A program made the position numbers and the translations under genes. Positions 25,589-35,425 of a stretch of DNA of 64,000 bases are shown here, one piece after another (position 1 is the first letter of the stretch; each line of letters opens with the position of its first letter). The notes under the pieces are model-generated. The model worked only from the letters and a program-made list of their open reading frames with translations. It ran no database searches and was not told the DNA's origin. This stretch comes from Synechococcus sp. JA-3-3Ab (GTDB lineage: Bacteria; Cyanobacteriota; Cyanobacteriia; Thermostichales; Thermostichaceae), in assembly GCF_000013205.1 (NCBI RefSeq), contig NC_007775.1, forward strand, positions 2,439,001-2,503,000, given 5' to 3'.

Positions 25589-27427
25589 ATGCGGCGATTT
25601 TTCAATTCCAACCTGGGGGTGGCGCTCTTGGGAACCGGCCTCTTGGCTGCTCTGGTTGCCTGGGCCTTGTCCATCGACATCGAAGAGGTAAAGGTGGAGC
25701 CCCTTCCCCCGGATCAGCCCCTTTCCGTCAGCCGCAGGGTAGATATCTTGGGTCGTCGAGGGGGCCAGCGGCGTTGGCGTCTCATCGCAGACCAGGTGGA
25801 GCTAAGAGCTGGGCAACAGGTGTTTGAGCAGGGGGCGCACGGCTACTTCTACGGAGATGGCGCCGACCGCCAAGAAGAGGTGCCGGATCCCTTTTTTGCC
25901 AGCAGCGAGCGGATGATTTGGCAGGCCAAGCGTGCCCGCTACAACGCCACCGCCGACGCGTTGTATCTGGATGAGGGGGTGGAGGTGAGAAGCGAGGATG
26001 GCAGCCTGCTTCTGACCCGTGCTCTGCGAATCACCCCCGAAGAGCGCATCGAGGTGCCGGAGGCCTTCACCCTCAAAGGGCAAGAAATGATCCTAGAGGG
26101 CCGCTCCGGCTCGTTTAACTTCCAATTTGCCCTCCTCAGCGCCCAGCAGGGCAAGCTAACGGTGTTGCCCTTGGATTCGGAGTCCTCACGCCCAGCAGCC
26201 GCGCCCATGAGCGACCCGACCAGCGCTGGGGCGGATCCCACTTCTACCATCATCACCGCTGACCAGCTCACCTACGACCGGGCCAACCAGGTGGCCGAAG
26301 GGAAAGGGAACCTGCGCATTCGCGAAGGCGGCCTCGAGATTCGCGCCCCTCAGGGCACCTACCTGCGCCGACAGGCCCAGAGCATTCTCTCCGGCGGCGT
26401 GGTGTTGCAGGAGGTGGCCGATGTCGGCAGCCGGGATCCCCTCTTGGCGGATCTGCGCTTGGCCCAGGCTGATCCCCAGGCGACCCCAGCCCAGCAGGAT
26501 CAGGAGGTCACCATCGTCGCCGACCGCCTCACCTACGACCGCAACACGCAAATTGCTCGCGGGGAAGGCAACCTGGAAATCCGCCAGGGGGAAACCATCA
26601 TCCAGTCGGCCCAGGGCACCTACCGCCGCCGCGAATCCCAAAGCCTGCTGACGGGGGGGGTTACCCTGCGCGAGCCTGGGCGGGTGCTCACCTCCGCCCG
26701 CTTGGAGGGCAACCACCGCGACAAGATCTTCTTTTTTGAAGAAAACGTCCTCTACCGGCAGATGGCCACCTCTACCCCAGCTCCTGGCGGCGGATCCCTG
26801 ACGGAGGAGCTGCGCCAAGCCGAAACGGAAGTGCGGGCCGCCCGCCTGGTTTACAACTCTCGTACCGGCACCTCGGAGTTTAGCGAGGCCGTCGAGTTCA
26901 TCCAGCGGGGGCGCAAGGCCAAGGCCAACCAGGCCACCATTACCCCTGAGAAGGTGGAGCTGCGGGGAGAGGTGGTGATCGAGCAGATCGAGGGGGACTG
27001 GCTGGCGCGGCGTCTGCAAAACCCCCAGACCCAGGCCGATGTGGACCAGCCGACGGTGATCTACGCCGACCGGGTGGAGATCGATCAGGCCAGCGGCGAT
27101 GCCCGCTTCTTCGGCAATGTGGTTATCGTGCAGGCCAACCGCGCCATCGAAGGGGATCGCGCCGAGTACTCCGACCAAGGGCAGATTTTCAGGATCACCG
27201 CCGACCAGGCTCCCGTCCTCCTCTGCGATCGCGGCGAGCTCAATCCGATTCCCCGCGAGAGCACTGCACCGCTGCCCGGTCGCGATGCTCTGGATCAGAT
27301 GTGCCGGGGCGCCAACCGCCTCAGCGGCAGGCTGGTCACCCTGAACTTGGAGCGGGATGAGTACACCGTGGAAGGGGACGAGCAGCAGCAGGGGATGTTT
27401 CAATTCCGCATCACCGACGCCCTCTGA
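25589..27427 (+). CDS. LptC/LptA-like multi-repeat LPS-transport protein
   Basis: A 612-residue protein with one N-terminal membrane anchor (NSNLGVALLGTGLLAALVAWAL), an LptC-like stretch, then several OstA/LptA-type beta-jellyroll segments. Two segments are close tandem copies: about 26255-26410 (ADQLTYDRANQVAEGKGNLR) and 26518-26670 (ADRLTYDRNTQIARGEGNLE), each followed by a QGTY-x-R-R motif. A longer array could form a periplasmic bridge carrying LPS to the outer membrane. It lies 77 bp before the LptF/G gene in the same direction. Confidence 0.82.
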   Translation: MRRFFNSNLGVALLGTGLLAALVAWALSIDIEEVKVEPLPPDQPLSVSRRVDILGRRGGQRRWRLIADQVELRAGQQVFEQGAHGYFYGDGADRQEEVPDPFFASSERMIWQAKRARYNATADALYLDEGVEVRSEDGSLLLTRALRITPEERIEVPEAFTLKGQEMILEGRSGSFNFQFALLSAQQGKLTVLPLDSESSRPAAAPMSDPTSAGADPTSTIITADQLTYDRANQVAEGKGNLRIREGGLEIRAPQGTYLRRQAQSILSGGVVLQEVADVGSRDPLLADLRLAQADPQATPAQQDQEVTIVADRLTYDRNTQIARGEGNLEIRQGETIIQSAQGTYRRRESQSLLTGGVTLREPGRVLTSARLEGNHRDKIFFFEENVLYRQMATSTPAPGGGSLTEELRQAETEVRAARLVYNSRTGTSEFSEAVEFIQRGRKAKANQATITPEKVELRGEVVIEQIEGDWLARRLQNPQTQADVDQPTVIYADRVEIDQASGDARFFGNVVIVQANRAIEGDRAEYSDQGQIFRITADQAPVLLCDRGELNPIPRESTAPLPGRDALDQMCRGANRLSGRLVTLNLERDEYTVEGDEQQQGMFQFRITDAL

Positions 27428-27504
27428 CGGGATCCCAGCGGAGCTGGGGGTCGTCTGGATCTCTAGAGCTGGCTGAGCTTGTGCACCTGAGGTAACAGAG
27501 CCAC

Positions 27505-28683
27505 ATGACCATCCCACTGGCCAAGGGTCAACGGCGCCGAACTTCTGCCCAGACGGGGAGCTTTTGGGGATCCCTGAAGTTGGGGGGCTTTTTTTTGGAG
27601 TTTTATCTCTGCAAAGAGATGATCCGCCCCTTCTTTTTGGGGGTGGCGGGGGGCACGGTGATGATGCTGGGCAACCAGCTTTTTATCTACGCCGATTTGC
27701 TGGTGAAAAAAGGCGCCCCTCCCCTGACAATTTTGCACATTCTCCTCCTCAACTTGCCCGCCATTTTGGTGGTCACCTTCCCCATTGCCGGCCTCTTTGC
27801 CACCCTACTTACTCTGGGCAGGATGGGAGCTGACAGCGAGATCACCGCCCTGCGGGCCGCCGGGATCCCCTACCGCAAGGTGTTGATTCCGGTGCTCTGC
27901 ATCGGCCTGCTGGTCAGCGGCCTGGCGCTGTTGACCAACGAGGTGATCGTGCCAGAGACCAACCAAAAGGTGAAAACCCTGAACACCAACCTCATCCTGG
28001 CCCAGGATGCCCTTCCGTTTGACTCGGAGGAAATTGTGCGGGTGGACGACGACCTCTGGTTTCATGTGGGATCCATCGACCCGAAGACCGGCTGGATGCG
28101 CGATCTGCTGATTTTGGATCGCAAGGCCGAGACCGGCCACCTGCGCTACCCACAGGTGATCTCGGCCCAAACGGCGCACCAGGTGGGCCAAGCCTGGCAC
28201 CTGCAAGACGTGGTGATCCGTCGCTACGACGAGCGGGGGCGCACCTACTACGAGGGCCAGGTGGCGGAGATGGAGCTGAACATCGTCAACAAGTTGGTGG
28301 GCCTGGTGTACGCCGAGAAGGTGCCCCAGGAGCAACGGGCGGCAGAGCTGTGGGAGCAGTGCCAGCGATATCGAGCGGAGCAACGTCCTTCTGCTGATGT
28401 GGCCCGCTGCCTGACGGAGTACCACCTCAAGTTCGCCATTCCCTTGGCCAGCTTTTTTGCCATTTTGGTGGCTGCGCCCTTGGGCCTGCAGACGGTGCGC
28501 CAGACCGGCCGCTACGGCAGTGTGGCGCTGGCGATTGTCCTGGTGTTTATTTACTATGTACTGATGAGCCTGGGACGCGCCATGGGCCGAGTTGAGCATA
28601 TCGATCCCTGGCTGGCCGCCTGGTTGCCGAATATGATTTTCGGTGGGGTGGGCTTCTCTCTACTGTGGCGGTTTTTACGGTGA
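27505..28683 (+). CDS. LptF/LptG (YjgP/YjgQ) family LPS-export permease
   Basis: A 392-residue inner-membrane permease of the LptBFG exporter. Membrane helices flank a periplasmic beta domain (about 150-275): N-terminal EFYLCKEMIRPFFLGVAGGT, MGADSEITALRAAGIPYRKV with the coupling-helix region, and a C-terminal set ending near LRFIKF-type FSLLWRFLR. Only one LptF/G-type gene is present, consistent with cyanobacteria using a homodimer. Its stop overlaps the GTG of the next gene by 4 bp, so translation is likely coupled. Confidence 0.9.
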   Translation: MTIPLAKGQRRRTSAQTGSFWGSLKLGGFFLEFYLCKEMIRPFFLGVAGGTVMMLGNQLFIYADLLVKKGAPPLTILHILLLNLPAILVVTFPIAGLFATLLTLGRMGADSEITALRAAGIPYRKVLIPVLCIGLLVSGLALLTNEVIVPETNQKVKTLNTNLILAQDALPFDSEEIVRVDDDLWFHVGSIDPKTGWMRDLLILDRKAETGHLRYPQVISAQTAHQVGQAWHLQDVVIRRYDERGRTYYEGQVAEMELNIVNKLVGLVYAEKVPQEQRAAELWEQCQRYRAEQRPSADVARCLTEYHLKFAIPLASFFAILVAAPLGLQTVRQTGRYGSVALAIVLVFIYYVLMSLGRAMGRVEHIDPWLAAWLPNMIFGGVGFSLLWRFLR

Positions 28684-31600
28684 GATCCGGCAACTTCCCG
28701 CAGGGCTTCAGCCCTTGGGCAAAATGGTTGGCCCTGTGCTGGGGCAGCTCCTTGTGGTTGGGGATGGGGGAGGCCGTCTTTGCCCAGTTGGATCCCCTGC
28801 CCACCAATCTGGAGGGCTATCAGCGCTTTTGGGCGGCCCAGCGGAGCCGCGATCCTGGCTCAGAGCCGGTTGCTCCCACCGGCGCCAGCCTGTTGGGGGA
28901 TCCCATCACCTTGGCCGAGGCCCAATCCTCCTCGCGCCTGGCAGCAACAGCGGCTCCCTCCGTTCCCCCTCTTCCCGCCTCGGCCCCTGTTGAAGGATCC
29001 CCTCCCGAAAAAGCGCTCACACCGGAAGAGCTAAACCGGCAGCGGCTGCAGCCGCTCTTGGCCGAAGGGGCGGCGGCCCATGCACGGCGGCAGGCGCAGC
29101 AGGCCCAAGCTCAGGCAACACCGTCCTCCCGGTCTGCTTCATCGACAACGCCCACGGCAGCTGTTCCTACTCTGGACTCCCTTCGCTCCTCCCAGCCTGC
29201 AACTTCCCAAGCTGCTGACTTGCAGGTAGAAGAGCAACCTGGGCAGCACCCCAACGAAGCGAGGCGCTTGCCTGTTCCCCCCCCAGGGTCCACCGTCGAG
29301 AGCCTGGCCGCTGCTCAAGGGCAAGAGAGGCCTGGTTCGGAAGCGGTGGCGCAGCAAGTCCCGACCTGGATCCCGCAAGCCGGCGGGAACTGGAATTGGG
29401 GCGGCGCCCCTTCTTCCACCGGCACTCAGAGGGCAGCTCAAACCGGAACTGAGGCATTCACCCCCACTGCCGGATCCCTCCTTGCTCCTCAGTTGTTGGA
29501 GCGGTTCCCCCTGTTGCGAGATCTGGGCGATCCCGCCACCGGCCCAGAAGCCGCTCCGCCTGCCAGCCAGGGATCCCAGATTCGCCAGCAGCTGGCGGCC
29601 ACCGCCACCGCCCAGATCCCCCTCGACCCGGCTCAGATCAACGTCAGTGGGGATGTGCTCAGCTACCTTGCCGAGCAAGACCTGGGCATTGCCGAGGGGA
29701 ACGCCCAGATCCAGTTGGCCGACGGCACCCGCATCAGCGGCGAGCGGCTGTTGTTTTACCGACGGGAACGGCGCCTGCGCAGCGACGGCCCCTTCCGGAT
29801 GGAACAGCCCCCTGGACCCCAGGGGCGCGGCATCCGGCAAATTGAGGGGCGCAACCTGGATCTGGACATCCCCGGTCGCAGCGCTCAATTTGAAAGCTCG
29901 CTGGTGATCTTGCCGGGGGAGGAGCCGGGCACCAAGGTTTTTGTGCGCAGCCAAGAGACCACCGCCCTGTTGGGGGATCAGATCTTTTTCGAGAGGGCCA
30001 CCGTCACCACCTCGCCGGAGCCGCCCATTACCCACTACGTACAAGGGGATCGGGTGGAGGTGTTTCCCGATGACCGGGTGATCGTCTACGACGCCCGCGT
30101 GTTTGCCGGCGGCGAACTCACAGAAGCAGGGGATCTGCGGGCGGGCCTTCAGATCGCCTATTTCCCCCTGTTCATCTACAGCCTGCGAGATCACCAATGG
30201 GTGCTGCCGGGGCGCAGCGAGACAGAGGGGGTGTTTGTCAAATCCAGTTGGGCCTACCGCTTCGACGAATACAACTTCGGCGGCCTGCGGCTGGATGCCA
30301 TCCAGAAAAAAGGGGTGGGCATTGGTTTCTTGCATGACTACATCCTGCCCATCCCGGACAGTGTCAACTACGGGCGAGCCCAGTTTTACTTGGTTACCGA
30401 AGCCGACCAACAGCGCTTCTCCAGCCGTTTCCGCATCGACCACAACTTCGACTTTTACGCTGCCAACCTCTTTGGGCAGGAAGGCCAACTGCGGGGACAG
30501 CTCAACCTCAACCTGGACAACACCTACCGTCTTGCCGGCGGGCGCAACGACAACGCCGATCTCCGTCTCAACGCCACCTTTCAGGGGGATCTCTCCACCA
30601 CCACCCTCAACATCAGCCGCACCGGATCCCAGGAGAACGGCACCTATAGCTTTCCCCTCACCCTCAGCCACCTCCAGCGCTATGGGGGCATGCCTTGGCT
30701 GCAATCGGATCTGCGGCTGGACTACAACCAGCGGGTGAGCGTCAAGGATGGGCCAGACTTTGCCGACGCGCGGCTGACGCTGGGTGCCCAACTCACCCCA
30801 CCCGGCTGGGGCGGCACCTATCGCCTGGCCTACCGCGCCTACAGCAGCTCCAACGGCGACACCGAGCCGCGCCGCAACTTCGAGCTGGCCTTCAATCCCG
30901 ATCTCCTCCGCATCACTCCCGATATCTCCCTCAGCAGCGCCCTCACCCTGACCCAAGAGCAACAGCCGGATCGAGAAGTGGGATCCGGCCTTAACTTTTT
31001 CAATCGTTACGAGCTGCGCTCCAGCCTTCAATTCAACGACATTCAACCGGCTCCCTGGATCACCTTCATGCCCGGCTCGATCGACTACACCCAAGTCCTG
31101 TACTCAACCCCCGACCAGGAATCCACCGTCAGCCTCAACCCCCGCCTCAGCCTCAAGCCTGCCGACTGGAACACCATCGACCTGCGCTACAGCCGCACCT
31201 TCTACGGCAACAACTCTGTGCCCTTTCAAACCCTTTCCGCCAGCCCCAAGGATGTGGATCGCCTCAACGCCAGCATCAGCTTCTTTACGCCGCGCGACTT
31301 CCTGCCCAACGTGCCTCCCGGCTACCTTGCCTTTGAAGATGACCTGCCCGGCGAGCTGCCCATAGCCCTGACTTTTCCCGACGACACGCCGGAGGACTTG
31401 GAAGCGATTGCCTCCCGTAACCTGCAGGAGCTGCAGGCAGAGGTGAAAAACCTGGTGCGCCTGGACACCAGCCTTGGCTACGACTTCATCACCCAGAAGT
31501 GGGATACCCTCAACGCCAACTTCACCTGGAGCACCACCCCTGATCTGTTCAACATTCAGTTGCAGACGGCCTACGACCTGAACCAGGGACAGCTCCAACC

Positions 31601-32015
31601 CGTTCGTCTGGAGTATCGGGGACGCAGCAGCACCACATTTAACCGGGATCAACGCTCCGGCCTGGAGGTGTATGAGCCGGGGATCAGCTATGCGCTGCAG
31701 GCGGTTTACGATCCCCGGTTGGGCCAGATCTCTACCTATGGTCTGGAGCTGGATGCCACCCTCGGCACGCAGTGGCAAAACCACTGGCGGCTCCGCCTGG
31801 GCCTGACGGAGGCAGGGATCCGCCGCATTGAGGTGCGCCGCGACCTGCGGGATTTCGAGCTGCGCCTGGCCTACGATCCGCTGGCAGAGTCCCTGCGCCT
31901 GGAAGGGATCCTGGTGGCCTTTCCCAGCCGCCCGGTGGGCCTGACCCAAGAGCGGGGAGAGTTTCACCTAACCTCGCCGGTGGGCGCCTTCAGCCTGGAT
32001 AGCCTGGGGCGCTAG
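28680..32015 (+). CDS. LptD-like outer-membrane protein (OstA domain + DUF3769 barrel)
   Basis: A 1111-residue outer-membrane protein expected to insert LPS. I chose the GTG at 28680, which overlaps the lptF/G stop (GTGA). It gives a signal peptide ending VFA-QLD. A long Pro/Ala/Ser-rich region (about 60-320) precedes an LptA-like domain (QINVSGDVLSYLAEQDLGIAEG) and then a large region of alternating strands with many aromatic-terminated segments to the C-terminus, as in DUF3769 barrels. The disordered linker is much longer than in proteobacterial LptD. Confidence 0.82.
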   Translation: MRSGNFPQGFSPWAKWLALCWGSSLWLGMGEAVFAQLDPLPTNLEGYQRFWAAQRSRDPGSEPVAPTGASLLGDPITLAEAQSSSRLAATAAPSVPPLPASAPVEGSPPEKALTPEELNRQRLQPLLAEGAAAHARRQAQQAQAQATPSSRSASSTTPTAAVPTLDSLRSSQPATSQAADLQVEEQPGQHPNEARRLPVPPPGSTVESLAAAQGQERPGSEAVAQQVPTWIPQAGGNWNWGGAPSSTGTQRAAQTGTEAFTPTAGSLLAPQLLERFPLLRDLGDPATGPEAAPPASQGSQIRQQLAATATAQIPLDPAQINVSGDVLSYLAEQDLGIAEGNAQIQLADGTRISGERLLFYRRERRLRSDGPFRMEQPPGPQGRGIRQIEGRNLDLDIPGRSAQFESSLVILPGEEPGTKVFVRSQETTALLGDQIFFERATVTTSPEPPITHYVQGDRVEVFPDDRVIVYDARVFAGGELTEAGDLRAGLQIAYFPLFIYSLRDHQWVLPGRSETEGVFVKSSWAYRFDEYNFGGLRLDAIQKKGVGIGFLHDYILPIPDSVNYGRAQFYLVTEADQQRFSSRFRIDHNFDFYAANLFGQEGQLRGQLNLNLDNTYRLAGGRNDNADLRLNATFQGDLSTTTLNISRTGSQENGTYSFPLTLSHLQRYGGMPWLQSDLRLDYNQRVSVKDGPDFADARLTLGAQLTPPGWGGTYRLAYRAYSSSNGDTEPRRNFELAFNPDLLRITPDISLSSALTLTQEQQPDREVGSGLNFFNRYELRSSLQFNDIQPAPWITFMPGSIDYTQVLYSTPDQESTVSLNPRLSLKPADWNTIDLRYSRTFYGNNSVPFQTLSASPKDVDRLNASISFFTPRDFLPNVPPGYLAFEDDLPGELPIALTFPDDTPEDLEAIASRNLQELQAEVKNLVRLDTSLGYDFITQKWDTLNANFTWSTTPDLFNIQLQTAYDLNQGQLQPVRLEYRGRSSTTFNRDQRSGLEVYEPGISYALQAVYDPRLGQISTYGLELDATLGTQWQNHWRLRLGLTEAGIRRIEVRRDLRDFELRLAYDPLAESLRLEGILVAFPSRPVGLTQERGEFHLTSPVGAFSLDSLGR

Positions 32016-32112
32016 GGCTGGCTCTGCCCTGCAGTCGGGAGGGCGGGTTGGGGCCGGCTTCGGCTACACTAAAGGGCCGACGCTCCTTTTTGCTCAGCAG
32101 CGCTGAACTCCT

Positions 32113-33348
32113 ATGGCCAGGATCAACGACCACTTCCTCAAGCTGAAGGCTGGCTATCTCTTTCCCGAGATTGCCCGGCGGGTGCAGGCCTTTGCCGCCG
32201 CCCATCCCGAAGCTCAGATCATCAAGATGGGCATTGGCGATGTCACCGAGCCGCTGCCGGAAGCCTGCCGAACAGCCATGATCCGGGCCGTGGAGGAGAT
32301 GGGGGAGCGGGCCACCTTCCGCGGCTATGGGCCGGAACAGGGCTACGAGTGGCTGCGCCAGGCCATTGCCCGCCACGATTTCCAGGCCCGCGGCTGCGAC
32401 ATCGACGCCTCTGAGATCTTCATCTCCGACGGCTCCAAGTGCGACTGCGGCAACATCCTGGATATTCTCGGCCACGACAACACCATTGCCATCACGGATC
32501 CCGTCTACCCGGTTTATGTAGACACCAATGTGATGGCCGGCCATACGGGGCCGGCCAACGAGCGGGGCGAATACGAGGGCCTGGTCTATCTGCCGCTGAC
32601 GGCAGAAAACCACTTCACCGCCAGCTTGCCCCAGCAAAAGGTGGATGTCATCTACCTCTGCTTTCCCAACAACCCCACCGGCGCAGTGGCCACGCGGGAG
32701 CATTTGCAGGCCTGGGTGGACTATGCCCGCGCCCACAACTCGCTCATCCTCTTCGATGCCGCCTACGAGGCCTACATTACCGAGCCTGGGATCCCCCACT
32801 CCATCTACGAGATCCCAGGGGCAAGGGAATGCGCCATCGAGTTCCGCTCCTTTTCCAAAACGGCTGGCTTTACCGGCACCCGCTGCGCCTTTACCGTGGT
32901 GCCCAAGTCGCTGCGGGGCCAGGCTGCCGACGGCTCCTGGGTGGATCTGTGGAGCCTGTGGTATCGCCGCCAGTCCACCAAGTTCAATGGCGTGGCCTAC
33001 ATTGTGCAGCGGGGAGCAGAAGCCGTCTATTCCGAGGCGGGGCAGGTCCAGGTGCGGGCTCTGGTGCAGTTTTACCTGGAGAATGCCCGCATCATCCGCG
33101 AGCAGCTCGCCACAGCGGGGATCCAAGCCTACGGCGGCGTCAACGCTCCCTATGTTTGGGTAAAAGCCCCGGAAGGACTGAGCAGTTGGGAGTTTTTCGA
33201 CAAGCTGCTGCACACCTGCCATGTGGTGGGAACTCCCGGATCGGGCTTTGGCAGCGCCGGCGAGGGCTATCTGCGCCTGTCGGCTTTCAACAGCCGCGCC
33301 AACGTGGAGGAGGCGATGCGCCGCATTGTCAGCGTGTTTGGAAGCTAA
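32113..33348 (+). CDS. dapL: LL-diaminopimelate aminotransferase
   Basis: A 411-residue PLP aminotransferase that converts tetrahydrodipicolinate directly to LL-diaminopimelate for lysine and peptidoglycan, the route used by cyanobacteria and plants. The opening [21 protein letters not shown] is diagnostic. It also shows [28 protein letters not shown] and the PLP Lys in [13 protein letters not shown]. The ATG at 32113 matches the family start. bvdR follows about 120 bp downstream. Confidence 0.97.
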   Translation: MARINDHFLKLKAGYLFPEIARRVQAFAAAHPEAQIIKMGIGDVTEPLPEACRTAMIRAVEEMGERATFRGYGPEQGYEWLRQAIARHDFQARGCDIDASEIFISDGSKCDCGNILDILGHDNTIAITDPVYPVYVDTNVMAGHTGPANERGEYEGLVYLPLTAENHFTASLPQQKVDVIYLCFPNNPTGAVATREHLQAWVDYARAHNSLILFDAAYEAYITEPGIPHSIYEIPGARECAIEFRSFSKTAGFTGTRCAFTVVPKSLRGQAADGSWVDLWSLWYRRQSTKFNGVAYIVQRGAEAVYSEAGQVQVRALVQFYLENARIIREQLATAGIQAYGGVNAPYVWVKAPEGLSSWEFFDKLLHTCHVVGTPGSGFGSAGEGYLRLSAFNSRANVEEAMRRIVSVFGS

Positions 33349-33468
33349 GGGGCTAGAGCTTTGGCGGGGGAGCAGGGATCTTCCCGGACAAGCTGGAGAG
33401 GGAAAGATCCCTGGTGTGGGGCTCCATGGGATGCTACAGACAGAACAGGCTACGAGAGGAGACAGACC

Positions 33469-34437
33469 TTGCGGGTGGGGATCATCGGCACTGGCTACGC
33501 AGCTCGCTCACGGGCAGAAGCCTTGCGCAAAGATGGGCAGGTGCAGATTGTGGCAGTTGCTGGCCGAACCCCTGAGCGAAGTGCTGCTTTTGCCGCCGAG
33601 TTTGGGGCGGCGGCCTATTCCGACTGGTCTTCCCTGTTCTGCGAGCAGCCGCTGGATTTGGTGTTTGTTAGCACCATCAATCGGGATCATGCGGCCATCG
33701 CCCGTGCCGCCCTGGAGGCCGGGATCCACACCGTTGTGGAATATCCCCTGGCCCTGAGCGTTGCCGAAGCTCGCTCCCTGGTGCAATTGGCAGCGGAACG
33801 GCAGTTGCTGTTGCACGTAGAGCACATAGAGCTCCTCAGCGGCGTTCACCAGTTGCTGAGACGGGAGCTGGCAGGGCTGGGCAAGTTGTTTGCCGTTCGC
33901 TACATTACCCTCACTGCCACCCACCCTGCCCCCGACCGCTGGACTTATCGGCCCGACCAGTTTGGCTTCCCCCTCACAGGGGCTGTCTCCCGCATCCACC
34001 GCCTGGTGGACTTGTTGGGAAAGGTAGAGCGGGTGAGCTGTCAACTGCGCTACGACGGTCCAGACTTGCCCCACCGCTACAGCAGTTGCTACTGCACAGC
34101 CCACCTAAGTTTTGCCAGTGGGCTGCTGGCGGTGTTGACCTATGGCAAAGGGGACTCCCTGTGGTGCTCCCAGCGCCTATTGGAGTTCCATGGCCAGCGG
34201 GGGGGCCTGCTGATCAACGGCGAAGAGGCGACCCTGTTGCGCCCTGGCAGCGCCCATCCCCTGGAGACCGGATCTCGCCACGGCCTGTTTGAGCAAGATA
34301 CCCGCATGGTGCTGGCTCACCTGCGCTGCGGCAGCCCTCTCTACGTGGATCCGGAGAAGATACTCCACGCCCTAGCTGTGGCCGAGGCCGCCGAGCGGTC
34401 TGCCCAAACCCAGCAGGTTGTCTGCGTCCAGGATTAG
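33469..34437 (+). CDS. bvdR: Biliverdin reductase (BvdR)
   Basis: About 322 residues of the Gfo/Idh/MocA fold. The Rossmann motif is RVGIIGTGYAARSRAE. From memory it closely follows Synechocystis BvdR in LLHVEHIELLSGVHQ, APDRWTYRPDQFGFPL, LTYGKGD and GSRHGLFEQDT. It should reduce biliverdin to bilirubin with NAD(P)H and help phycobilisome assembly. No ATG fits; the TTG at 33469 has GAGGAG 8 bases upstream, and GTG 33475 is an alternative. pcyA, which uses the same substrate, lies at 61.7 kb. Confidence 0.85.
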   Translation: MRVGIIGTGYAARSRAEALRKDGQVQIVAVAGRTPERSAAFAAEFGAAAYSDWSSLFCEQPLDLVFVSTINRDHAAIARAALEAGIHTVVEYPLALSVAEARSLVQLAAERQLLLHVEHIELLSGVHQLLRRELAGLGKLFAVRYITLTATHPAPDRWTYRPDQFGFPLTGAVSRIHRLVDLLGKVERVSCQLRYDGPDLPHRYSSCYCTAHLSFASGLLAVLTYGKGDSLWCSQRLLEFHGQRGGLLINGEEATLLRPGSAHPLETGSRHGLFEQDTRMVLAHLRCGSPLYVDPEKILHALAVAEAAERSAQTQQVVCVQD

Positions 34438-34465
34438 ATCCCTTAGCAGCAGGCGACGTTGCCGC

Positions 34466-35029
34466 TCAAGGAGAAGGAACTGGGTCTGCCAGCGGAAAGT
34501 GCCGCTGCAACAAAGCCGGGATCCCTTGCGGAGAAACGCCGCTGTAGCGAGCCTTGTCGGGCAGGAACACCACGTTGGGCCCCCGTTTGCAATCTTTCAT
34601 GCAGCCCACTCCCTGCACCCGGATGGTCTCCGGGTAGGCCGCCAAGTGGGCCTGCAGAGCCTGCATCACCGCCATCGCCCCCCGCCGACAGCAATCAGAC
34701 TTCTGACAGACCAAGACAACGCCTTTCCTCCCTTCCTCCGCTCCGGGAGCGGCCTTGGGGGAAGCCTGGACAGGAACCACGCGGCAGAGCACCCATTTCT
34801 CTCGCCCCTTGAATGGATCCACCTCCCGCTCCCCGGCGATCTGAAGCCTATCTCCGGGTTTGAGGCTGCGGTAGAGCTCAGAACGCAGCGGCTTGGGGAT
34901 CTTGCCGGCAAACACTTCTGCCCCGGCCTGCCAGCGCAAGTACTTGAGCTTGCCATCCTTATCGGGAAGAAATCCCAGGAACTGGCCCTCTGCCTCAAAC
35001 GGGATCCTTTGCTTAGCCAACTTGCTCAT
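34466..35029 (-). CDS. (2Fe-2S) thioredoxin-like ferredoxin-domain protein
   Basis: A 187-residue protein with an N-terminal beta domain of unknown role (about 1-90) and a C-terminal thioredoxin-like 2Fe-2S domain. The cluster ligands are in VCQKSDCCRRGAM and VGCMKDCKRGPNVVF, a C-x4-C(C) plus C-x3-C pattern as in NuoE-like ferredoxins. The partner enzyme is unknown. It overlaps the end of the upstream 92-residue gene by 17 bp, indicating cotranscription. Confidence 0.83.
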   Translation of the reverse strand: MSKLAKQRIPFEAEGQFLGFLPDKDGKLKYLRWQAGAEVFAGKIPKPLRSELYRSLKPGDRLQIAGEREVDPFKGREKWVLCRVVPVQASPKAAPGAEEGRKGVVLVCQKSDCCRRGAMAVMQALQAHLAAYPETIRVQGVGCMKDCKRGPNVVFLPDKARYSGVSPQGIPALLQRHFPLADPVPSP

Positions 35030-35291
35030 CTTGTCCCCCAGCGTTGAGCTGCCAACATATCTCTAGGCTGTCCAATAACTCCCGCCGCCGCGCCGTGTAT
35101 TGGCGGATCACGCTGCGCACCTGCACCAGAGCCAAAGGCGTGTCCACCTGCACCTGCAAATGACCCTCTCCCGTACAAACCGCTGGGATCCCCAACTCCA
35201 CCAGCCGCCGCCCAATGCGCCAGCGCTCCCCCAAGGGGATCTGCAAACAATAGCCGCTCCCAGAAGATACAAAGTTCATGGCCAGAAGCAA
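35013..35291 (-). CDS. Small cyanobacterial protein (Asr1405/Asl0597-like)
   Basis: A 92-residue protein with the pattern LGERWRIGRRLVELGIPAVC followed by LQVQVDTPLALVQVRSVIRQ, which I recall from a cyanobacterial family annotated as Asr1405/Asl0597. Function is unknown. A second ATG at 35279 is an alternative start. It overlaps the following 2Fe-2S gene by 17 bp, so the two are probably translationally coupled. Confidence 0.65.
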   Translation of the reverse strand: MLLAMNFVSSGSGYCLQIPLGERWRIGRRLVELGIPAVCTGEGHLQVQVDTPLALVQVRSVIRQYTARRRELLDSLEICWQLNAGGQDEQVG

Positions 35292-35425
35292 CGCCTCATC
35301 AGTAAGAGTAGACCTGGAAAGCTACTAGGGAGAGTAATTCTCAATAAATGCTTACAAGAAAAACAAAAGCCAGCGCAGAGAGGGTAGCAGGCTCGCCGAC
35401 CTGACGGGCCTGCCCTGGATCCCGA

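Noticed and set aside
26186-27517. Minus-strand frame of 443 codons opposite the LptA-like gene
   Set aside because: Repeats visible in the antisense translation simply mirror the tandem LptA-like segments.
29139-31094. Minus-strand frame of 651 codons opposite the LptD-like gene
   Set aside because: The sense strand has signal peptide, OstA domain and barrel-like strands; the antisense product does not resemble any fold.
32439-33356. Plus-strand frame of 305 codons inside dapL
   Set aside because: Out-of-frame shadow of a complete, highly conserved aminotransferase.
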